The notes beneath the pieces are model-generated. The model was not told the origin of the DNA, did not search any database, and was given only the letters and a program-made list of their open reading frames with translations. Shown here in pieces: positions 1-10,640 of a DNA stretch of 64,000 nucleotides. Each line of letters starts with the position of its first letter. Position 1 is the first letter of the stretch. Source of the DNA: Eutreptiella sp. 'Long Island Sound 2002' (Eukaryota > Euglenozoa > Euglenophyceae > Eutreptiales > Eutreptiaceae); NCBI GenBank assembly GCA_964036045.1, contig OZ038378.1, positions 36,767,228-36,831,227 on the forward strand, written 5' to 3'. The position numbers and the translations under genes were made by a program.

Positions 1-1235
1 GGTGTGGCTACCTCCGAACGGGTGTCTGTGCCCGGTGCCGTGGGTACAGACCCCCGTTCGGGGCGGGTACAAAGCGCCCGGTCGACTCGCCCCCCCTGCA
101 CAACAGCTCGCCAGGCGCCGGTTGGCTTTTAGCGCCAGCTGTCGTGGGGGGGGGCGCTCGGGGCAGTGCGGGGCCCCTCCCCTCTCCTGGCGGCCCGCAC
201 TGCCGGTATAATGCATCAAGGGGTACCGCACGCGCGGGCCGCGCCGCCCCAGCAAGGGTGGGGGACGGGGGGGGGGTCAGGGGGTCGCGGCAGGCGGATG
301 GAGGGTGGCGGGGGCTCGTACCGCGCACCAGCGGGCCCTACCACCCTCCAGTCGGGAGGCGCAGCTGCTGGGGTTCTGGGGGCCCCACCAAGGGGCCTTC
401 GGCCCCCCCCTTGCGGTTTCGGTGTGGGGGAGGCAAAGGCCACTCGCGGCCATGACGCATGGTGCATAGGGAGGGAGGTATGACACGGGCAACGCCATGA
501 TGCGTGTGGCAGGGGGAAGGGGTGCAAGGCGTGACCCCCGGCGCGTGCGGGGGGTCCTCTTGTTTGTAAGGCAGCCGCCCGTCGGCGGCTGCGGCAGCCC
601 ACCTCGGGGGCTTCGCTACCTGAGAGAGGAGGGGCGGGAGAGTGGGGGGGCGGTGGGGGCACGGCGTGCACGCTGGGGGGGAGGGGGGCTGTGGGCTGGA
701 AGGTGGGTGCGCGCGCGAGGGGGACGGGGTTGCGGTGAGCTCAGCTGCAGAGCGTCACCGTGCGGCCGACCGGGCGGAGGAGCTGCCGGGGCTGGCCAAA
801 GTCGGCCGGGGAGCCCGGGGCGCTCGAGGTGTCGGCGGGGCCGCGGTCAGCGGTGGGGCACGCATCCCGCTCGGCGGGGACGAATCCTGCCGAGCATCAT
901 CCACGGGGGCGAATCCTGGTGGAGGCGGGGGGGAGCGCCAGGCCGTCCCCTGGCGGTCGAACCGGACCGGGACGGGCCCCGCGTGAGGGATACCGGGGGG
1001 GCGGGCGGGGCTCGGCACCTGGGCTCCGGGGCCCGGGTCCCTGGTGGTTGTGGGCCGGTGCAGGGGAGACCGAGCGGGCCTCTGGGCTGCGGCTGGTGAG
1101 GGGGGGCGTGGAAGGGCCGGGCGGGCTCGGGGGCGAACCCCGAGAGGCCCCCGGGGGCTGGGCGAGGGCTCCCGAGGGCGGCCGTTTTTTGAGGGGGGGG
1201 GGTTGCTCCCTGCCCGGGGGACGACGGGGGCCCCT
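1..1235. other. G-rich low-complexity region, no gene seen
   Basis: The plus strand is strongly G-rich, with many runs of six or more G and few stop codons, so long frames open on both strands. The translations are Gly/Arg/Pro-rich and carry no recognisable domain. It lies directly upstream of a composite repeat that begins at about 1236. I see no promoter, RNA gene or repeat boundary inside it. It could be the end of a G-rich mobile element whose other end is outside the window. Confidence 0.5.
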
Positions 1236-1520
1236 CTTGAGCGAGGGGGGGGGAGGGCGTGTATCGCCCGGTGTAGGGCCATGTCGATTCATGGCCGCGC
1301 AACATGGGACTATATCCCCAACCCTCCACGTCGGAGTCCCTTTTTTGGGGGGGCTGAGGAGGGGGGGGGGGGGGCTGGTGGTTGTTGTGTGCTCCCTCCC
1401 TCGTGGGGGGGGGGTCGCCGGTGGGAGCTCCGTCCGACCTGGCCGTTAAAACCCGGTGGCGCCCCCTGGGCTCGTCGGCCCCTTCGAGGAAGAACCTCGG
1501 ATTCGCCGGGGGGGACTCCG

Positions 1521-1779
<259 letters not shown>

Positions 1780-1865
1780 CTCTCCCATGCCGACGTTGCT
1801 ATTTGTCTTAGATGCCTCACAAGGAAAGTAGGGGTGTTACTCATGTGAGTGTTGTGGATAAGCGG

Positions 1866-2207
1866 ATGGAGGATTTGATCACCCTGAACTTTTCGATGAA
1901 CGAACCTAGTGCACAAGTTCAGCAGGCAACAAACGACTTTTGTATAGCGCCTCGTCTTGCGGAATCTGGCGCTCATAGCATGGAGGATTTGATGGACCTG
2001 AACTTTTCGATGAAAGAACCTAGTGCACAAGTTCAACACGCAACAAACGACTTTTGTATAGCGCCTCGTCTTGCGGAATCTGGCGCTCATAGCATGGAGG
2101 ATTTGATCACCCTGAACTTTTCGATGAACGAACCTAGTGCACAAATTCAGCACGCAACAAACGACTTTTGTATAGCGCCTCGTCTTGCGGAATCTGGCGC
2201 TCACAGC
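1866..2207. repeat. 114-bp minisatellite, three units (copy A)
   Basis: Units start at 1866, 1980 and 2094, exactly 114 bp apart; a fourth, diverged start lies at 2208. Each unit begins ATGGAGGATTTGAT. Because 114 is a multiple of three and the unit lacks stops in the relevant frames, both strands stay open: plus 1812-2354 (180 residues, a 38-residue repeat) and a long minus frame. No known domain is recognisable, so I treat it as a minisatellite and not a gene. Confidence 0.9.
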
Positions 2208-2264
2208 ATGGACGGTTTTGTCAACCCCGACTTTTTGATGGTTGCCATTTTCCGTGGGCAAAAA

Positions 2265-2520
2265 TGCATCACCACGGGCTCAAAATGGGCTAAAAACACT
2301 TGTTTCAGCATCCAAAAATGGTCTAGGATCACTTTTGGAAAAACGCGTTTTTGACCCATTTTTGACGCATTTTTGTTCTTGAAACGGCCCATTTTCAAGG
2401 CATTTTGGGAATTTCCTCGGCCCAAAACGCGCCACCACGGGCTCAAAACGGGCCAAAAACACGTGTTTGAGCATCCCAAGTGGTCCTGTAACAACTTTGG
2501 AAAAAATCATTTTTTTCGCC
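2265..2520. repeat. 162-bp-period satellite fragment (copy A)
   Basis: The phrase CAC(T/G)TGTTT followed by CAGCATCC or GAGCATCCC recurs at 2297 and 2460, about 163 bp apart, between 'GGGCTCAAAA' and 'GGAAAAA' boxes. The same family occurs at 3937-4195, 5105-5300 and 26890-27330. It is AT-rich and homopolymer-rich compared with its surroundings. Confidence 0.75.
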
Positions 2521-3368
2521 CCGGGGACCCTGGTGGACCCACCGTTAGCCCCCGCCGTGCGCCGGCCGGGCTGCCCTTCGACTGCACCAAGTGACCACTA
2601 GTACGGGGGTCTACGCGTCTCGTTGAACCATTCGGAGGGGTGAAAACCACAAAAAGTGGGGGGTTGTGGGTGGACTAGGTGCCCTCGGAATCGGATTTTG
2701 AGCAACGTAGCCCAAGATACGGCCCGTGCTTGGTTTCGGGGGGTTGGTGCATATTGCGCCGTTTTTGGGGCTTTTTGGCACCTCTTTGCGCTGTTTCTCG
2801 CACATATCGAGGAGTTGAAGCGCACTGGAGGGCTCCTTGACACGGTGAAGTCAAGCGGCACCTGGAGTGTGGCCAGCGTTTTCCTTCGTTTGGCCGTTTT
2901 GACTAGGTTTGGGGGCCGTTTTGGGCCAAAAAAGGCTGTTTTGGGGCACAAAACAGCGCAGATTTGGGAGGGCACCTCCCGACTTGGCGCCACCGCACCG
3001 GGACGCCACTGGTGATTTTTTGGCTCAAAACTTGGATTTGACAAGGGCACCACCTAGGCCCCAAGATGGCTACATGGGCAGGCTACTTGAGCGAGGGGGG
3101 GGGAGGGCGTGTATCGCCCGGTGTAGGGCCATGTCGATTCATGGCCGCGCAACATGGGACTATATCCCCAACCCTCCGCGTCGGAGTCCCTTTTTTGGGG
3201 GGGCTGAGGGGGGGGGGGGGGGCTGGCGGTTGTTGTGTGCTCCCTCCCTCGTGGGGGGGGGGTCGCCGGTGGGAGCTCCGTCCGACCTGGCCGTTAAAAG
3301 CCGGTGGCGCCCCCTGGGGTCGTGGGCCCCTTCGAGGAAGAACCTCGGAGTCGCCGGGGGGGACTCCG

Positions 3369-3369
<1 letters not shown>

Positions 3370-3449
<80 letters not shown>
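3370..3449. repeat. (TA)n microsatellite, about 80 bp, one interruption
   Basis: TA array with a single ACAT interruption near 3406; it corresponds to the 256-bp array at 1522-1777. Confidence 0.97.
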
Positions 3450-3451
<2 letters not shown>

Positions 3452-3537
3452 GTCTCCCATGCCGACGTTGCTATTCGTCTTAGATGCCTCACAAGGAAAG
3501 TAGGGGTGTTACTCATGTGAGTGTTGTGCATAAGCGG

Positions 3538-3879
3538 ATGGAGGATTTGATCACCCTGAACTTTTCGATGAACGAACCTAGTGCACAAGTTCAGCACGCA
3601 ACAAACGACTTTTGTATAGCGCCTCGTCTTGCGGAATCTGGCGCTCATAGCATGGAGGATTTGATCGACCCGAACTTTTCGATGAAAGAACCTAGTGCAC
3701 AAGTTCAACACGCAACAAACGACTTTTGTATAGCGCCTCGTCTTGCGGAATCTGGCGCTCATAGCATGGAGGATTTGATCACCCTGAACTTTTCGATGAA
3801 CGAACCTAGTGCACAAATTCAGCACGCAACAAACGACTTTTGTATAGCGCCTCGTCTTGCGGAATCTGGCGCTCACAGC
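3538..3879. repeat. 114-bp minisatellite, three units (copy B)
   Basis: Units start at 3538, 3652 and 3766 with a diverged fourth start at 3880: the same spacing and almost the same sequence as at 1866-2207. The plus frame 3484-4026 encodes 38-residue repeats without a recognisable domain. Confidence 0.9.
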
Positions 3880-4880
3880 ATGGACGGTTTTGTCAACCCC
3901 GACTTTTTGATGGTTGCCATTTTCCATGGGCAAAAATGCATCACCACGGGCTCAAAATGGGCTAAAAACACTTGTTTCAGCATCCAAAAATGGTCGAGGA
4001 TCACTTTTCGAAAAACGCGTTTTTGACCCATTTTTGACGCATTTTTGGTCTTGAAACGGCCCATTTTCAAGGCATTTTGGGAATTTCCTCGGCCCAAAAC
4101 GCGCCACCACGGGCTCAAAACGGGCCAAAAACACGTGTTTGAGCATCCCAAGTGGTCCTGTAACAACTTTGGAAAAAATCATTTTTTTCGCCCCGGGGAC
4201 CCTGGTGGACCCACCGTTAGCCCCCGCCGTGCGCGGGCCGGGCTGCTCTTCGACTGCACCAAGTGACCACTAGTACGGGGGTCTACGCGTCTCGTTGGGT
4301 CATTCGGAGGGGTGAAAACCACAAAAGGTGGGGGGTTGCGGGTGGACTAGGTGCCCTCGGAATCGGATTTTGAGCAACGTAGCCCAAGATACGGCCCGTG
4401 CTTGGTTTCGGGGGGTTGGTGCATATTGCGCCGTTTTTGGGGCTTTTTGGCACCTCTTTGGGCTGTTTCTCGCACATATCGAGGAGTTGAAGCGCACTAG
4501 AGGGCTCCTTGACACGGTGAAGTCAAGCCGCACCTGGAGTGTGGCCAGCGTTTTCCTTCGTTTGGCCGTTTTGACTAGGTTTGGGGGCCGTTTTGGGCAC
4601 AAAAAAGGCTGTTTTTGGGCACAAAACAGCGCAGATTTGGGAGGGCACCTCCCGACTTGGCGCCACCGTACCGGGACGCCACTGGTGATTTTTTGGCCCA
4701 AAACTTGGATTTGACAAGGGCACCAGCTAGGCCCCAAGATGGCTACATGGGCAAATGATCTGAAGCGTTGGAACGGAGGAATGGCCAAAACTGCAAGGAG
4801 ACGTGTAGTTGCTTGTTGCTTGTTGTTGTTGCTTGTTAGCTAAATTTAAGGGGAGAGGGGTGTAGTAATATATATATATA

Positions 4881-5026
4881 GGTAGGTAGGTAGGTATCTT
4901 CGGGAGCTCGGGATGCCTCCTTTGACATTGCAGGAGAAAGGTCTTACCAAGGGGACGTCCTGTCCCTCCCACTGCCCTATGTCAGGTGCCTCTTGAGCCG
5001 CTCCCGTATGTGCTTGGGAAGGCACC

Positions 5027-5028
<2 letters not shown>
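4881..5028. other. Short spacer between repeat copies
   Basis: After a short (TA)n(GGTA)n stretch there is about 120 bp of unique-looking sequence leading into the next TA array. I see no gene or motif in it. Confidence 0.5.

Positions 5029-5102
<74 letters not shown>
5029..5102. repeat. (TA)n microsatellite, about 74 bp
   Basis: Pure TA array immediately before a third copy of the satellite and tail repeat. Confidence 0.97.
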
Positions 5103-5105
<3 letters not shown>

Positions 5106-5975
5106 TTTTGGAAAAATGTGTTTTTGACCCATTTTTGACGCATTGTTGGTCCCAAAAGGGCCCATTTTCAATGCATTTTGGGATTTTCCATGGCCCAAAA
5201 CGCGCCACCACGGGCTCAGAACGGCCTAAAAACACTTGTTTGAGCATCCCAAGTGGTCTAGGAACAACTTTGGAAAAAGTCATTTTTTTCGCCCCGGGGA
5301 CCCTGGTGGACCCACGTTGGCCCCCACTGTGCATGCATGGGCTGACCGGCCCTCCGGCTGCACTAAGTGACCATTGGTACGGGGGTCTATGTGTCTCGTT
5401 GGGTGATTCTGGGGGGTGCAAGTGATGAAATGTGGGGGGTTGCGGGTGGACTGGGTGCCCTCGGAATTCGTTTTTGAGCCACGTAGCCCAAGATACGGCC
5501 CATTCTTGGTTTCGGGGTGCCAGTGCACATTAAACAGTTTTTTCGGGGTTTTTGGCGCCTTTTTGGGCCGTTTCTCGGACATATTGTGGAGTTAGAGGGC
5601 ACCAAAGGTCCCTTAGTCACGAGAAAATCAAGACGCACGTGGATTGTAGTAGCCGTTTGCCTTCATTTTGCTGTTTTGAACCCTTACTAGGGCTGTTTTG
5701 GGCGAAAAATGGCTGTTTTTTGCCCAAAACAGCGCAGATTTGGGAGGGCACCTCCCGACTCAGCGCCACCGCCCTGGGCCGCCACTGGTGAGTTTTTGGC
5801 TCAAAGCTTGGAGTTGGCAAGGCCACCACCTAGACTCCAAGATGGCCACATGGGCAAATGATCCAAAGCATTGGGACGGAGCAATGGCCAAAACAGCAAG
5901 GAGACGTGTTGCTTGTTGTTGCTTGTTCCTTGTTGTTAGCTAAATTTAAGGGGAGAGGGGTGTAGTAATATATAT
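5103..5975. repeat. Composite repeat, copy C (tail only)
   Basis: It starts inside the 162-bp-period satellite right after a TA array, runs through the same tail as 2520-3080 and 4195-4753 at lower identity, and ends with AGGGGAGAGGGGTGTAGTAA plus TA. It lacks the 114-bp minisatellite and GC-rich head. A closely related copy (26888-27996) sits in the same position relative to the second LINE copy. Confidence 0.8.
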
Positions 5976-6080
5976 GTAGATGTATGTATGTGTGTATGTA
6001 TGCATATATATATATATATATATATATAGATATATATCTACATACATACATACATACATCTACATATATATATACATACA
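5976..6080. repeat. Compound TA / TACA microsatellite
   Basis: Mixed ATGT, TA and CATA repeats between repeat copy C and the LINE tail. An equivalent compound array (41192-41344) precedes the second LINE copy. Confidence 0.85.
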
Positions 6081-6112
6081 TAGTCATAGTCATAGTCATA
6101 GTCATAGTCATA
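6081..6112 (-). repeat. LINE 3' tail, hexanucleotide repeat
   Basis: Five units of TAGTCA on the plus strand (TATGAC-type repeats on the element's strand) close the LINE 3' end in place of poly(A). The second copy has a shorter, mutated version at 41345-41362. Short tandem-repeat tails are known in several LINE lineages. Confidence 0.7.
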
Positions 6113-8208
6113 ACCACTTATCATCCCGTCTACTGGAGTTATCGGGCATCTCGCGCCGACAGGTGGTTCCTGCCTCGCTCAATCCCGTGGCTCCCAGGGC
6201 TGCCTGAGGTGGCCCACAGCATGACGGAGGACGCTGAGGACCGGAATACCGGTCAACCAGGCTTTCAGGGCAGTGGCAACTGCATTGCGTTAGCATTAGC
6301 AACAGCGACGGACGCTGGCCCGTTTATTCGCCGGGGGTAAGGGGGCAAGGCACAGCAAGGCAGCAGCATCGCAACAAGCAGAAAGCAAGGGCTTCTCTGT
6401 CCGGCGCAAAGCGGCAACCAAGGAACAAAGCAGCACGCATGCGGCGAAGCGAGAGCGGACCCTCCGTTGTTCGCGTACCCCCGCCACCGTGGAGACGTCC
6501 ATCACCCGTGACCCCACGGAATCCATTGCCATCTGCGCACTCGTAATTGCCCACCACCCCTGACTCCACGTATCCCTCTGCCAGCACGCAATAGCCCGTA
6601 TATGCATAGCCAGGATTTCTGGGAGGCTCCAGCCTAGCCTGGCCCTCAGCTTTCATCGCCCCCATGTCCCCACAATGTATGCCGCCGACCCACCGCACCA
6701 GTCCCCTAGTGTAGTACAGAAACACGGTATCCACTCCACGTCCCCGTGGCCCTGAGTTGCACCCACACCCCAGATATATACCATGCCGGCACTCCATGTC
6801 AGGGGCCAGCACCCAATCTGCTTCGAGGCATCCACTTGCCCACGTATGATATAACTTGAGGGTCTACAGGGGGGGACATCGGCCGCTACGCGACGGGAGT
6901 GGCGCAATCCGTGAATATTGCTGGCTGGGATTCGGGCTGGTGGGTGCCGTAGCTTGGTTATCGACCCCCTGTAGGGGTACCCACCAGAGGCTCGCCCCGG
7001 GCTGTGGTAACCAGGTGCACCTCATCTGGCCCACATACATTGCCCTGGCACCTACCCTTGGCCCTTACCTGCACTGTTTGGCCAGCTCCCGTGGTTGCGC
7101 CTCTTCCGCCACAGCAGCGGCCAGGCCGCAGGTTCGGCCCCCACCGACGACGTGGCGGGCCTACTTATAGCATTGGCCCGCGCGTCAACCCCCGGACCTC
7201 TCAGCATGCCGCTCCTTCTCCCTCTCCACCTCTCGCCGACCGGACTGGCGCCCCCCAGGGGTAAGTCATCACTATGGTGAGGCGACCGCATACTCTTCGC
7301 CAGAACGCCGCGTAGTACCGCTGTTGCCACGCCGATGCCACCTGCGAGCCGCCACCACACGCACCACCGCTACCACAAGGCCATGGTCAGAGGTTAGACT
7401 ATGTACATGCCCGCAGGCACGGTCTCTCTAGTTTGTTAACGGGGCCAGGGGATGCCCCCACGCGCCCCCTGAGCTGTTAGAGGGGTCAGGGGGACACCCC
7501 AGTACCGCCATGCATCCCCGCTGCTCCCCCACTGTACGGTTCCCCTGTAACGCCGCGTACCCCCACCGTACGGACCCCAGTACCGCTGCGTATACCCCCA
7601 AGACGCCTGTACACCACCACCTTGAACTCCGCGTGCCCCACGTGAGTGCTCCTCCAAGGCTGCCACGCCGTCTCCAGGACGCCCGCCATACTGTCCACCT
7701 GACGACCTCGCCGTCATATCCTTCTACGCACACATCTTCGCTTTGTCACCGCCCCTGGGGCCTGCAGGCTGTCCCCGCAACCCCGTGTAACACTCCCAGG
7801 GGGTGTCGTAACGCCGTAACCCGAAGACAACTCCGTGCACCCCCGGTGTATCCCGAGCAACCACTCCCAGTACTGCCGTAGCCGAGCCGCCAGTAGAGAC
7901 CCCGGTGCCATGGGAATAGCCTACAGGGGTTTGGGCCTTATCACCCTGGTGGGGACGACCCATGACACCTCACTGTTGTATGCGGCGACCCGGGGCGGGC
8001 GGATGAAGCATCCCTGTCTGACCCTCATGCACGGGGGCAGTACGGCTCACCATCAGGCCGGCACGACCTGTCACATCGTGTTGGCCGTCATACGCCGCCT
8101 TCCAGTACCGCACAATCAGGCCATGAAGGCACTGCTTCTCAGGCGCTGCCCCCTCGGCTGCGTCCAGCGTAGGGACGGTAGCAGGTGCACCCACAATTCC
8201 TAACCCCA
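6113..8208 (-). other. LINE copy 1, 3' untranslated region
   Basis: No domain-bearing frame; the sequence matches copy 2 (41363-42196 joined to 55367-56574) along its length. Between about 7500 and 7660 it has a loose repeat of a 'TACCGCCGCGTACCCC'-like phrase. Copy 1 retains about 44 bp near 7331-7375 that copy 2 has lost. The plus-strand Ty3 element interrupts the copy 2 equivalent at the position matching about 6952. Confidence 0.7.
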
Positions 8209-10640
8209 TCAATCTGCATCACCCCCGGCCCCCACCACGCCGTCCTCATTACCTCTGTGATGCCACAACCAGAGTATCCGCGAGTCGCCCTCCAGAGCCG
8301 CCCACCACAGCATCAGGGGCAGGGCCGCCGACGGCGCTCCAGGGCACCGTACCCCTTCCACTCGGACGCTCTTCAGGCCACCCTGGATTGTCTTCCAGGC
8401 ACTTGAGGACATCTGTCCAGAGTGCCGCAGTGCCCACCTCGCCTTAGGCCACCCCCTATCGGCACGCTCCTTACATGTCCCGCATAGTGGGACGGAGGCA
8501 CACGGATGAACCCAAACTGACGCCGTTTCCCTGCACCCGTGGCATCGCTGCGGAAGCACAGACCGCGACGGAACGCAGCTACCATCACAACACTGCGACC
8601 ATAGGTCCTGCCATACATCGCAGCACGTGTCCTGGAGTCCGAGCAAAGCACCCGCCAGCGTGCGTGCTGTGGAACAACTGAGCAGGCTGCGCCTCGCATC
8701 CTCCCAAGTGGACACCGGGCGGAGTATCGGTCGCCCGTCGGGCATCACCGGCAGGCTCTCAAGCAGCCGGGGCGACCGCGCAACCTTGGAGCTGTGTGTG
8801 CCATGCGCCAGGAGGTCCCAACCGTAGTCCTGTAAGACCTCCCCGATGACATCAACCCCGTCCTGCCCCGGGCCCCTGGCGGATGCCAGAACCAAGCGTT
8901 GTCCTCCCGCCCGCGCCTCAATGACCGCCGCGAGGCCCAGCGTGTCAAGGGTGTGACGGGCATCGGCAGCCACGTGGTCGTCCCCCTCTGGCAGAGAGAA
9001 CATGGCCTCCGTGACGTGGCCTTGCGCGTCATCGCCCTGTACCCGTGCCAGCTGCTTGGAGCCCACTAACACTGCCATGGACCGCTGCTCCGTGACCGCT
9101 GGTATGGCTCGTCGCAGTTGCCGGTCATACAGCCACAACGTACCCACGTCAAGCACGACAGCCACCGCCAGGATTGGGAGACTGCACAGAGGTTGCTGAA
9201 GGACGAGCAGCACCTCGCGAGGCCAGCCCATGACGTTCCCCACTGCTGGATGGTTGGCGTACACCTGGAGCCAGGGATCACTCTTGCTGTCAGGGCTTCT
9301 CCCCATGGTACCACGCACCAGGGCCCTAGATTGCGCCAACACCACGCTGTACCACTCCCTGAATGTCGTGATGTCCCGTGCCACTAAGGAATCCATCCAC
9401 TGGCTGAAGGCCTGCGCCACCGCTGCCATCCAGTGAGGGAACAAGGACATGGCCTCTTCTTGCGCGATGCACGACCGTGGCACCAGCAGTGCGTGCAGCG
9501 GTGCCCTCTGAAAGGTTGCCCGCAGGTCGCCGGGGAGGCCGGCAAACGTGTTCCACGGCGGACGCTGCTGGATCCTCCGTGCCGGCGGGCAGAAGGGTGT
9601 GTCACCTCGCAGGAACGCGAATACCGCCCTCTTTCGATCTTGCATCGGCAGCTGCATGATCTGGGTGAGCCGATCGTTCCTGCGGGCATACACATCTTCC
9701 CCAATCTGGACCATGTCCTCCACAAAGAGCCTGGCCTTGGCAGGGCCCCGGGACGACGCTGCTCGCACCGCAGCGAACAGCCGCTTCAGGTCCCCGGGGA
9801 CGACACCCGCCATCAGAGATTCAGTCCATCTGCAGCTGTGCTCCCTCCACGCCACGAACTCCATCGCCCTGTCTGTCAGGGGTAGCTCCGCCGTGAACTC
9901 CTCCACACGCCTGCACAGGAGACCAGCCACTTCTTCGTCCTGCGCACACAGTAGGCGCATGTGGCCAATGTCCTCCTCCGGCCCCCCACAGAAGATACAG
10001 GGGTGGGCCGGTATTGCCATACGCGTGAGCTTCTGTCTCCACCGTCGCATGACCTGCATGGTGGACAAGCGACCGTCACGTGCCCGCAGCATATTTCTGT
10101 GCGTTGGGCTGTGGTGTACAGCTCCCAGGGGCACCGCCTCGCAGGCGCTAGCCAGTGGCGTGTGCGCCCTGGTGCGTGCCGCTAGCCAACGCCACTCCGT
10201 CTCCCGGACTTGCTGAAGGGCTTGCATGGATGGCACACGCGGCTCGAGCTCTCCATTATCCCCCGGCACCAAGAGGATGGCGTGCTCCTTTTGCTGGACG
10301 AGATGGACAGGCGGGGCCATTGCACGGGCCGCAGGAGATTCCGGCGCCTCGAGCGGGACCGCCGCCAAGTGCGAGCTCTGCCTCACCACCCAGTGGTGCG
10401 GCCCCCCAACTCGGCGTGGCAGCCGCCGCAGCCCCTCCACTATCCAGTTCAGTGCGTGCCGATTCACCAGATGTGATGTCGGCCCCTTGATGCCACGGTA
10501 CAGGGCCTCCTGCGCCCTGCGGAGATGTGCTCCTATGAGGGACGCATCCACCACGTGCACCGTGCACGCTGACGGGGGCGTGTGCAATAGGTACGCCGCC
10601 GCGCCGATGATCTCTGCCTCCGAGACCGTGCCACATGGGG
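8209..10640 (-). pseudogene. LINE copy 1 ORF2, C-terminal part (zinc finger, Cys-rich end)
   Basis: Open minus frame of about 800 residues continuing the polyprotein in a shifted frame. It starts in the possible RNase H segment (Glu in AEIIGAAAYLL, then Asp in VHVVDAS). Then comes a CCHC-type finger with the phrase CIFCGGPEEDIGHMRLLC, of the kind found downstream of LINE reverse transcriptases. Near the C-terminus a Cys-rich stretch (CHGC, then PCASVPLCGTC) looks like the first half of a RING finger without the final Cys pair; that reading is inference. Copy 2 carries the same segments at 56575-58776. A ~17-bp deletion in copy 1 near 10633, seen against copy 2, put this part out of frame with the RT. 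Confidence 0.7.

Larger units (their letters stand above)
3086..4880. repeat. Composite repeat, tandem copy B (complete)
   Basis: Second direct copy of the unit starting at 1236, nearly identical to it by eye. It contains a GC-rich head, a TA array (3370-3449), the 114-bp minisatellite (3538-3879), the 162-bp-period satellite (about 3937-4195) and the tail (4195-4753). Unlike copy A it continues into a terminal block ending AGGGGAGAGGGGTGTAGTAA plus a short TA run. That same end is found near 5975 and 27996, so this is the family's real terminus. No coding potential with a recognisable domain. Confidence 0.85.
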
